Source: Ophthalmolycus amberensis (lineage: Eukaryota > Chordata > Actinopteri > Perciformes > Zoarcidae). Taken from it: a stretch of 64,000 bases of DNA. Positions within the stretch are counted from its first letter, which is position 1. Each line of letters starts with the position of its first letter. Positions 33,871-45,800 of the stretch are shown in pieces. The position numbers were made by a program, and so were the translations under genes. The stretch covers positions 1,110,391-1,174,390 of the forward strand of contig JAFEUB010000727.1 in assembly GCA_024529925.1 (NCBI GenBank). Reading direction: 5' to 3'. A model generated the notes under the pieces. That model was not told where the DNA came from, did not search any database, and saw only the letters and a program-made list of their open reading frames with translations.

Positions 33871-36800
33871 GTAAATACGTCCGCGTAAAGTGTCGGGCTG
33901 AACTCGAGTCATAGCTGGGCAGGAGAGGCCTGTGACTACTTCAAGTTGTTGTTCTTTTTGTTTTTAAGGGGTCTTTGTTGTTGAAAATCGAATTATCAGC
34001 ATTTTCTATATGTAAATAAAGCTATTCAGTGCAGAGCGAGACTGTCACAGGTTTGTTTCGGTGCTTTTATTGACTTGTTTTTAAGGCCTTGATACGTGAT
34101 GCGTTCAAGGACTGTTGGTTTGCAGTGTCTTAGACTAGCATGGACACCATGTAGCTAGGCTAATTAACACAATGAAGTCTGACGGCCCCTTGTAGTCTTG
34201 AAGTAGCTTCAAAGTTAAAAGTGATGCTTTTTAAGGAATATTCCGACATTTTTGTTAAAAACCACCTCAGGCAGAGAGTTAAATGAGTATATTGATACTG
34301 AATATTACATCTTTACCTTCTCATTGGGAGTCTGTGTGTGTCACCATGACAAAATCACTGCAGCAGGTGTGTGTGGTGCAGGCACAGTAGAACCAGAACC
34401 AGGACTGAGCGGGGCAGACTTTCAGAACCCGCTGCAGTTAAATGAGCGCTTTTCTTCGGGCACTCTGGTGCTCGGAAACACTACCGCTTTCGTCCACAGG
34501 GACCGCCAAAATCACCACTCAATGAAAGTTCCTCGTAGTAGCTTTAAGTGCCAGACTTTGGAGTTTTTCCTGGTAACCAGTGTATGTTTTAGCTACATGC
34601 TAAATACCGTACAAACATGAGCGGTAATCAATCTTTTCATAATTATCAGCAAGGAAGAAAATAAGCATATTTCCCAAAAAGTAATTCCGCAAATTTTGAA
34701 AACATTTGTCACATACTGTGTATATATTTAATGTACATTTCATATGAACCCCATTCTACAGTAGTAGTTGTAGTAGTAGTAATACCACTAGTAGTAGCAG
34801 TAGTATCTTGCTAGCTGTGTTTCACAGTTCAGGTGCAACGGTGACCATTAGGTTTGTATCAGTCATGAATAACACGTCCATTAACTCTGTGTAGCTGCTA
34901 CTATAACTCCCATTTGTTTAAATATGCTGCTTCAAGCATGTCTATGTAGATGTTAGACTTTTCCACCGACACATGAATGAATAAGAAACTTTCATATCCA
35001 TTCAACATGTCCTCTTATAGCTCAATTGTATATGTTGCATTTACAAAATATCATGCGGGATTTTATTCTTTTCCGAAGCAACCGTATTTTTAAAATCAAA
35101 CTCACGTACGTGCTATGTGTCTTGTGCTCTTTGGTGACAGGACAGGATGCAGATTCTCCCACCAGCTGGACTCGGATCACAATATGCCGCTGCTGAGAAT
35201 GCATGAGCTGGAGAGTCTGAGCCGGACGGAGCTGTGCACGCTGCTGCTGCAGAAGCGACAACTGGCTCCTGCCTGCCGTAAGTGTGACTTCAACCAGAGC
35301 AGGTTTCCCTAGTCAGACTGTTGGATCTGTTGCCTCCGCGTATGGAAGGGTACACCGATCCTGAAAACAAGTTCTTTAGAGTAGCAGGGGTTTTAATGAC
35401 ACATCTGCACATCTGTATTTATCACCTTAAAGGGCCTTTCCTTGCCTTTTGCTTCGCTTGGTTGTAACCACCTTTCCCCCCTCTCCCAGATATGTTACAA
35501 TTACAACAACGGTACTGGGGAGTTCGGCCTGTGTAAGGACGGCTATGGTTGCAAGAGGCTGCATATCTGCGAGGAGTACATGAACCGCGACTGCAGCTGC
35601 GTCAAGAACCATGATTTTAATGCAGCACAGCCATGCAAGACCCTGAAGGAGAGAGGCGTGCCCGAAGACCTCATTCCCTCCCTGCGGTCTACCTATGGGA
35701 ACATATCGGCTTTGAATTACATCGACAGACAAGAGGGCAACTCCTCCACTGGTGAATCCCCTGCCGCCGCTGCCAACAACACTGATGCGAGCAGCGACGA
35801 TGGTTGGAATCCAGAACAAAGGCAGTGGTACAGAGGGAGAGGGAGAGGTGGCTACCCGGGCAACAGAGGCAACAGAGGCAACAGAGGTAACAGAGGTAAC
35901 AGAGGCAACAGAGGCAACAGAGGCAACAGAGGCAACAGGGGAAACCAGGGCAACAATCAACCGCGGCCACGAACCTCGTCCCCCGATGACGTCAACGCTG
36001 ACATGGACAATTTCGATCTGTACAGCGAAGATGGACTGAGCGGGGAGCAGCGGCCGCTAAACTCCTCCACCAGTGACATCTCTGACGACGGTCAGAACAG
36101 AAAACTAAATCCGAATAAAACGTCAACCGCCGCGAGAGAGCGCGGTGGAAACGCCGGCGGCAGAGGCGGCCATCAACATCTCCCGGGATCCCGCTCCACT
36201 ACCGACATCCCTGGTGCCGCCAAAGACGATGCCAACAGCGCCGGCGGACCGGGCACGAGGCAAAGGCCCGTCAGAGGTGAACTACGCCAGCTGCAAAAGC
36301 TCTCATTCAAAATGACGTTGGAGAGAACCGTAAAATGTAAAAACTAAATCGTGCACTTTTTGTTCGTGTCCTTCAGATAAAACCGAGATATGCATGTTCT
36401 TCATCAAAGGACACTGCATACATGAACGGTGAGTAATCAGTGATACATGACAGTGAGTGCCGAGGTGCGATTGTCACGGGTTTTTGTTTTGTGGTTCATT
36501 TTGTCTTTATGACCGATGTCTTCTCAGAGCGATGCTTTAAAGCCCACGACAAGATGCCGTACAGATGGGAGGTCAGAGAGGACGACGGGTGGACCGCCTT
36601 GCCTGATAACGAGGCGATCGAGAAGGACTACTGTGACCCTGAAAACACATACAGGTGCTCTCTACTGACGTTCAGTGGCATCGTAGTCCTGGGAAGATGT
36701 TATTCTTTAACTCAACCATCTCAAGATGTATGCGGGAAAAAAAACTATTTCCGTTGACTTTACAATGACAAGAAAAATGATTTCTGCTCATTTTTTCCCC

Positions 36801-39800
36801 CTTTTTTAAAAACAAAAGTTTGACATTTTAAGAAAAAACTAATTTCAATTTGTTCGATTTAAAAGTTTGAGGCCAATCTTATGTCAGTTGGGTAAATATG
36901 GAGGTCCTGTATGGAGACTGAGGGAAACAGCTAGCTTGGCTTTGACCAAGATATCAAACTCCTATCGCTCACTAATCAACACATTACGTCTCGTTTGTTT
37001 AATCCCTACAATAACCATATTGTAAGAACAAGAATACCAATTTCTTAAAAAGAATAAATGAAATATTGAAGGAATTTTGCTTCTTTAGTTCAATATAATA
37101 CTGGTTTGTTGGGTGGGACATGAAGCAGAGGATCAATATTGATCCAAATAAAAACCACTGTGTCGGTGTAACGTGTTAAAATGAATTGAACTGTGTGAAT
37201 TAATGGCTCTCTATTTTTGCTGTATTTTAGTAGCAGCAGCCCACCGGTGTATTTTGACACGATGACCCGCGGGTCGAACGCAGTGCGGCGACTCTCCACC
37301 GCAAACTCTTTGCTTGAGCCGACCTTCATCCACACCACTGAGTGGGTTTGGCACTGGGAGGACGAGTTCGGGAAGTGGAACGTTTACGCTTCAGCTGTGA
37401 GTAACTGGAGTTATTTCCAAGTTGGATTTAGTGGTGATCAAACAATGGATTAGTTCTGTAACGCTATATGGGTAATTTTCTGAAATAGGGAACATCCCAG
37501 CCTCCCCAACCTTACAGCTAATCAAGGCGTCTATTATCTGACCGTGACAGTGCAAGTCTGATCAAAGTTCGAGGTCGTTAATCCAATAACGCCACGTCAG
37601 AAAAACCTTGTAAACACTGGCACAGTTCCTCATAGATAACAGTGTGAGTTTAGCAAACAGAGGAGCAGCATGAAAAAACAGCAGCAGCAGCAGCCAACAG
37701 TTCCATTGAGGATATGCGCACTGACAACATGCCACCGCAAGGAAAGCTAGCCGAGATGATTTGGGCTAAAAAAAAAAGAAGGTAAAAAAGGTCAATTCAC
37801 CCCTATTTCAGTGACATTTTGCAGTCGTGCCACAACCCTAAATGCTGCTGCGGTGACAACAGTCCACTGCAGCAAACTCAAACTTTTGCACGCTAGAAAT
37901 CATATTATCGCGTTATCAGTTTATACATAGAGCTCAGGCGGTGTGGCAGCATCCCTGAGGAAAGAGATGAGCCGCAGCCGAGATTGTAGCCTGGTTGCAT
38001 AAATTAGAATTTGTCATGCTTATATTGGACTGTTGAATTAAGAAATAAAGCTTTAAAAGGCGTTTACTGGAGCTCCCTCAGCTAAAGCCAATCCAACTTT
38101 CAAAGCTGAGCCCGTCTCAACATTTTGACTTTTGTCCTCGTTTACACTTCCACAAAGAACATTACGGGAGGTTACCGATTACATACTGCTGCTCCACATA
38201 TCTGGAACAAAGTCCCAGAAAGCTGCAGGTCTGCTGAGACCCTCAGCTCATTTAAATCAAGATTGAAGACCTTTCTGTTTGCTGCTGCCTTTAATTGAAC
38301 CACATTCAATTAATATATTAATCAATTTCCTGCATTTCTGCATTTTACTACTGAATTTTATTTCTTACACTGTTTCTTTAATTGTTTTTAAATCTCCTTT
38401 TCTTTTGCCTTATGTTTTGATGCTTTTAACGGTTTTATGTGAAGCACTTTGAATTACCTTGTTGTTGAAATGTGCTATACAAATAAACTTGCCTTGCCTT
38501 GCCTTGCCTTACATTCAGAGCAGCGTGTGAGCACAGCATTAACGTTATGATTAAAAGATCAGACTGCATATTCACGTTGTTCCTCACACTTCAGTCAAAT
38601 TCAATCATGCACTGAAATTTAAAGCAGATTTTGAAATCTTCAATTTGGGATTTTTTCCCCAAATTTCCCAGATGAGACCAAATGCTTGAGAATGATGCAA
38701 AAATATAAATTTAGTTTTGGACAGCAACAAATACAGCATTAAAAGAGAAAAATGTGCATATTTGTTTTCTTGCAGAGTGTTAGATTTGAAGATTATGCTT
38801 ATGCTAAGCTAAGCTAACCGGCTGCCGGCGCTAGCTTTGTATTGTATAGTTAGCGTACGAGATAAGTGTTGCTTAGCAAGAAAGCAAATAGGTGAGTTTC
38901 CCAAAACTTTTTTCTTTAAAACACTTGACAATTGCACTGAATTAACTGCAGTAAACACTAATTTGAAAAAAAAATTCTGCAGGTAATTTTTTTGCACACG
39001 ATACCGACCCGCTCCTGGTCATTGGTCACCATTTTGTTTTTATGTTTTGAGGTAAAAATCCGACTCATCCGTCTTGTGTTGCAGGCTGCTGGACACAAAG
39101 CAGCGGACATGGACATCGCTACACTGGAGCGGAGGTTTCTGTCCAATGACAAAGATGTGGTGGACTTCACCGCCGGTTCACAGTCATACTCGCTCAGCTT
39201 CCATGGTAAACAAATGTTACGCAACAGATCTCTCTGTTTACACTTTTGTGCATTTTGGAATATTCAAGCAGTATTCTCATCTTTTCTTTTCTCCCAGACA
39301 TGATACAAACAAACAAGCAGTATGGCACCAAGAGGGTTGTGAAAAGACGGCCCCAGTTTGTCTCCGCGGCGGATGTCCTAACAAAGAGAGTGAGGTACGA
39401 CATCTCAAATGTGCTGTGTTGGCGCCACTTATGTTTTCCACCTTTTTAAGAAGCATTTTATTCAAGCCCCTTCACAATAAAGCTAATCCTAATCCTACTT
39501 TGCTGTCTGACCACAGACGGCCTCCCGGTCAACTGAATTTCTCCGCTATTCCCGACAACTGGGACAAGACGCAGGTCCCACAAACAGGATTCAAGGTATC
39601 GTGAATACATCACACCTTCAAACTGTTTCAGAAAAACAAGACTAGCTGCTAGAAGTAGCCAAATCCACGTCATCATTTTCATGATGTGAATATTTGCTTA
39701 TTGTTCGTTTTCTGGGTGTGATTTATTCATTTTTTTGACAAAAGGGAGGAAAATAAATCAATGTAGTGTTGTTTGCCAGCAATCTCAAGTTTCCAACATC

Positions 39801-42800
39801 GAACTAAGATCATACTATAGGCTACAGAGCATAAAAGTCAATGTTGACACTGTGCTGTTTTAGCAATCAGCAAATGTTTTATCAGCCGCCGGTAGCTACT
39901 TTATTTTAGTTGTGCATTGCATTGTGGGAACTTGGTGCCCATCAACACCACACTTAAAAATCCAAAGTTTTTTTCTTCATCAAAACTACATCTTTGTCAT
40001 CTTTCCACCATGAATGCACTACAGCAGTGGTTCTCAAACTGTGGGGCGCGGTGGTATTACAGGTGGGGCGCAGGGGGAAATGCAGAATTTTTGTATTTCA
40101 AAAAAAGAAAAAAATGTTTTTATTTTTTTTAAGTAATTCCAAATGAAGAGACATTTGGCAGGCGGGAACAGAAAAGCAACCGCAAGCGATGCATCCGAGA
40201 CGAACAGCAAGCAGCCAAGAAGAACATATGATGAGGCCTATCTTGCTCTGGGTTTCACAGTGAACGCGGTAGGAGATGAGGAGAGACCAGTCTGTGATTT
40301 ATGTCTGAAAACTAGCTGCGGATAGTATGAAACTTGTTTTGTTTAGTTTTTCACAGGTTGCACTTTATTGTTATCTTGAAAAGATGTTTAGTGCAAAACA
40401 GGTTAATTGCAGCCAATTGCAAAAAGCTATTTTTTGCCAAATTGTAGTTCTTTTTTGCACAGATATAACTTTATTTGCATTGTTCTAACAAAGTGATTGC
40501 ACATTTTATTTGTTTTTGTCTGATGGAGCGATCTGGTTTACTTAAAAGTGATTGCAATTTTCTTTATTCTATTATTTGAAAAAGCACAGATGGAGGAGTC
40601 ACAAAATGTTGTTTCAATAAAAATTCAACATAGACCATTTTGTTACAATTTTGTTGGGGCGGTGGGGCATGAACATTTTTCTTCCTCCAAAGTGGGGCGC
40701 GACAGAAAAAGTTTGAGAACCACTGCACTACAGAATTCCTCTATGGTACGCTGATGGGGGCACAGCTAATGTTATCTTGCGCGGTATCCATATTGTCACG
40801 ATGGCACGAGATCACGCAAAAGTCCATCTGGTCAGGTTTCAAGTAAAGCGTTTGTGTGCGGTAAGCCAGAGCACGGACCAATCAGGGTCCGGTGAGGAGC
40901 CAATGGCAGCTAAGGGCGGGGCTTAGGTGTGTTCGAGGCGACACGTTGAGGCGACTGTTTGTTGTAAACAAAAATGGCGACTCCCGAAGAAGTTTGCGTA
41001 GATGCTACAATAGCATCAGTTACATCAGAACTGGAGAGTGCTTCTTCATGGAAAGAAGAGCAAAGAACGTCACTGACGGCTTTTCTTGAAGACAAAGATT
41101 TTTCGGTCTTGTCGCGATGTGAAACGATAGGGCTTCCGAAAGTCTATTTCTCTTTTTATTGTCATTAAAACCTGTTAAAAGAGTAGCAAGTGTTCTGTGC
41201 CACATTGTCAACGCTACTAAAAATACATGGGTGAGTCACACTGGTACACATGGGTGTGATGTTCCTTCATTACAATGAACATGGCATTGTTGTTTATCAG
41301 TCCCAAATACACCAGCCGACTGCTGTAAATAGTCCAAATGCGTATTAATCCGCTGCTGAAAATAGTCCCCAACAAACGCAATGTTTTCTCCTGTTTATGT
41401 AACGTTGGATAAAGATTACAGTGTTCAGCTGTTATAGGTTGTTTGTTTTTTTTGTAGATAAAACTACACATGACTCATTAACATTTACATTCCATTTATT
41501 TAGCGAACTGCTTTTATCCAAAGCGACTCAACCATGTTGGCACCCCCTCAAAAGAATCATGAAGATTTACATCTTCAGTAGGAACCAGTGGCGTTGGGGC
41601 TGAGTGCCACAGACAGGGGAGCAAACTAGAGTCAAAACTAACACACTGTTGGCTTTGATCTTTTGTTGTAGTTTTTTACAATAATCTAAAATAATAATAA
41701 AAAAAAAAACTCTGGCTAAAATGGAGAGAAATGACTGCTTGGAAGGATAGAAAAACAAGGACAAACTGTTTGACTGATGTGAAGCCCCTGAAACCAGGCC
41801 AACGTCAACCAGTCCAACCTGCTGCACCTGTAGGCAAAAGAATTTACAGCAGCAGCTTTGACCGTAGAGGTGCTGATGTGTGCCGTCTACAGGCAAGACA
41901 AGGTAATAAATACTGCAAGTCATTGTGCCACCAGCAGCTATAAGAGCAAAACATTCATTCTCCAACATTGAGGCTGCAGGTTGAGAGGGAGCTGCCTCGG
42001 CTGTATCACATGTGTCACCTGCAGCCTGAAATTACTGTTACCCAGTACAAAATGATAACAATAGTGACTTTAATAACAATTATTGTTTTTGCAATTATTG
42101 ATCATTTTTTTCTAAAGATAGATTTGATTTTGTGGCGAGTAACGAAGGTTTCAGGGGAAATGTATCTGAGTCAAAGTATCAGTTTTCTTTGCAAAATGTA
42201 GTGAAGTAAAAGTAAAAGTCAACAGAAATATAAGTAGTAAAGTAAAGTACAGATATCCAAAAAAACGACTTAAGTACAGTAACGAAGTATTTCTACTTCG
42301 TTACTGTACACCACTGACTTTACCTAACGGCTGGCTCAGGAACTGTTATCTATCTGACTCGTGGTGAGACACCACAAGATCTCACTGTTAGGAACTCAGT
42401 AACGAACACACGAGAGGTTGGATTTTCTTCAGTTCACGCAGATTTATTTGCATCACAAAGTATACAAGTAAGCCGAGCTGTCCGGAGTCAACTCACTTCA
42501 CAATAGCATTGTTCATTACTTTATACCCCCTAAGTCTCCCCCCCCCCCCCCCTCGGCGATGTCCTCCTCCTCCTCTGAACTTTCACCGAGACAACTGACA
42601 CTGTGCACCTTGGACAAGTCATAACAGAGGGTTTTTTGATTAACCACAGTCTCCTTCCCCACTCGTCTTCTCCTGATTCCACCTCTGGCCGCCCGACATA
42701 GCGACCGACCGGCTCTTGTCTTTTCCCTCCGTTAGAAATCTTGCCCTACTTGTTTATCTACGTCACCCCCCCCCCCCCCCCCCCCCCTTATCTTCACCCG

Positions 42801-45800
42801 GGCTCCAAGGCCGCTATACTAGACTCCCTGTCTCAGTGACGTGAATAACATAAGACAATGATACAGGCCAACATCACAGTATGAATGTGAATATGCATGG
42901 ATACATTTCGAATTTAGTTTCTTCTATGTTTTAACTTCCATTGGTCGGTTATCTAACATAATAAAGAGCTTATGCCTGCCTTTGTGGACCTGCTACTGTC
43001 CCAGGTTTGTCCTCATGTTTTCTCTGTAACATTTCACTGTATAGTTACTGAATCGGTTGACAAATAGTTAACGTATTAAATTGACTTTCTCTGGCTCTTT
43101 TAACTTCTCGCTGTGGTTCTAGACTCTTTTAGATTGGGTTTAGGTTGAAGCGATACAAGTTCAATCTAAAAGAACATGATCAATTGCCCCAACAATTCCC
43201 CCCTTTGGCCATTCAAATATTTGCAATTTCATCACGTCATCATGTTTTCATGATCTTGATATATAAAAGAGGGCAAATGTTCTAAAACATTTATACTAAT
43301 TGTATTTAAGTGGTGTTCTTATCGCTTTGATGAGACAGTTGAAGAAAGGGATTATAACCTGTTTGGGACAGTTACCCGGACCCTCTGTGGGACTGAAGTC
43401 ACTGAGTCTGGTTCCACTCCATTCCTGGGCCTCGTACCAAGGACACGTGTGTGAACTCCCCCTTAAACAGCTCAGATTGTGTGGGAGACAGAGAAACAGA
43501 GACAGCAGCAGCATTTTATGTCCAATAAATGTTCATTATACCATCATACATAACTTCTCTCCCCTCTTGAAACAATACTTCCTCAAATCCTTCATCTAGT
43601 CCATCGAACATATGCGCGGTGCATTCTAGTGAATCAGCCTGCCTGTGACATTCTGAACATTTTTACCTTTTAATAGTTGATGTGACTTGTGGTAACTTTC
43701 TAAACCCTTCATTTTCAACCAACTACATCTGGTATGTGGGTGCGAGTGATGTTTGTATGGCTTCGAATGTGTGTGTTAAATGTACAAGTTTGTCACATCA
43801 GAATCTAAAGTTAACTCACCCTCTGTGTCCATCACTGGGGTCCGCCCCGCCGCCTGCTCCTCCCCTCCTCACGGCTGATGTTGAGCCCTCCCACCAGTCC
43901 TGTTTCCATGGAGATTGTGGGCAGTCTCTTAGACAATGTCCAAGTTGCCACATTGATGGCACACAAAGTTTTCAGCTGGTGTGCGTTTCTCAAAGTCTCT
44001 GCCCCTGAATTTTCCTCTTCCTGTTGTGGCCTGATTACATTGTCAGCTGGGCATCCTGGAGTTGTTCTCTGTCGTTGTACTGCTCCTCAGCGTGCTCAGC
44101 ATGTTGCCTCCCACACAATTTTGTGTTCACAACTTGTTTCTGCTGCCCCCAAGTGGCCACGAATTGCACTAATTGTTTGCCTGGGTAAAAAAATAATTCT
44201 GTTTTCTTTGTGTGTTTTCCAGCGAGTCCCCCTCCTGCGCTCCTCGGATGGATTTAAGGAGCTTGAGACTCTTTTCTGTCAAACTATGAGAGGCTTTGAC
44301 ATTGTCAAAATAGAAAGGATTCAGAACAAACCTCTTTGGGACTTTTTTCAATTGTACGTATGTAATTTAAAAGTGTCATCCGTCCGAATGGTTGTGTGTT
44401 TAATATCTTCTCAGCTAGGTTGTCATTGGATCAAATAACCACCACACTCTGGTTGTTAAAGCAAGACCATGCAACTTTTATCAAGAAGGAATAACACATT
44501 CATCTTCTAATAACACATTCACCTCATTCCTAAATGTATCAGCTTGATTTACAGTTTCTGATTTATTCTTCCTAAATATAGCCAGAAGAATCAGATGAAG
44601 AACAGCAACAACGGGCGCAATGTGACTGAAAAACTGCTTTTTCATGGCACGGACTCTAAATACGTAGACGTCATCTGCCACACCAACTTTGACTGGAGAG
44701 TTTGTGGAGTTAATGGGACTGTTTTTGGCGAAGGTGAGTTGAAGAAAAATGAATTGTGGGCCACTTACTGATGAGAACAAAAGATGTGCAGTTGTTGTAT
44801 TGAATTAAAAAGAAAGTTTAGTCTGAGGATGGGAAGGTTTCTTAGATTAAAGCTACGCATCTCACACAAATTTAAAGGGACAGAGATGTCTGACTTCTCT
44901 CCAGTGTAATGGAACTCAGCTTGTGCTCAAAGCGCCCCCAAAAATTTATTTGAAAAACTCAACAACAGTGTCTCTCTCCAGAAAACTCAAGTGCATCCAC
45001 AGACCTTAGTAGTGAGCAGGTCATTTGGGAACTATATTCTTTCTAACGGACTACAGCCGCCAACCGTATCACCGCGCAGAAGTTGTACACATTAATGGCG
45101 TCCTCTTCGTCTGAGCTGTAAAGGTAGCTAGCTCAGTGGTGCTAGGTGAGCTAGCAGTGTAGATTCATGCCTCCTCCGGCGCAGTGATACGGTTAGCGCG
45201 TGTAGTTTGGTAGTAAATTGAATATCTTTGGGTTTAGACAACTTGGGCACTGGGAACTTATTCATGTGACAAAAAAAGCTTTTTCACTCTTTTCTGACCA
45301 AATTCAAGAAAGCAATTTGCAGATTAAGCAATAGTTAGAATAAACCCTCGTGTCTTTTCACATACAGTATAATGGCAATACAATAATCCATTTTTAATCT
45401 CCAAACACAGGTAGTTACTTTGCCCGGGACGCGAAATACTCACACAGCTACACCGGTGTCTCTGATGTCAAATCCTTGTTCATCTCCCGGGTGCTGGTGG
45501 GATCCTACACCAAGGGGCACTCCAGCTACCGCCGACCTCCTTCCAAGGACAGCGGGGACATCAACTTCTTTGACAGCTGCGTAGACGACGTTACGGACCC
45601 TTCCATCTTCGTTGTGTTTGAAAAGCACCAGATCTACCCCGAGTACCTGCTGCAGTACAAGACCACGCACCCACCTTGTCTCCATGTATGGTGCTGCGGC
45701 AGTGCCGGCGCCAAAACCGGTACCGGCACCGAGACCAGCTCCCCAACCGACCGTGTCAGTTTTTCAAACGACCACACCCTCGATCCGACCCAGCACATCA

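Noticed and set aside
37660..37700. CAG repeat as a possible coding Gln run
   Set aside because: It is a short (GCA)n in parp12-like intron 6, without exon borders or an open frame.
41731..41943. 70-residue frame in parp12-like intron 9
   Set aside because: No conserved motif or splice context. It lies in a repeat-rich stretch.
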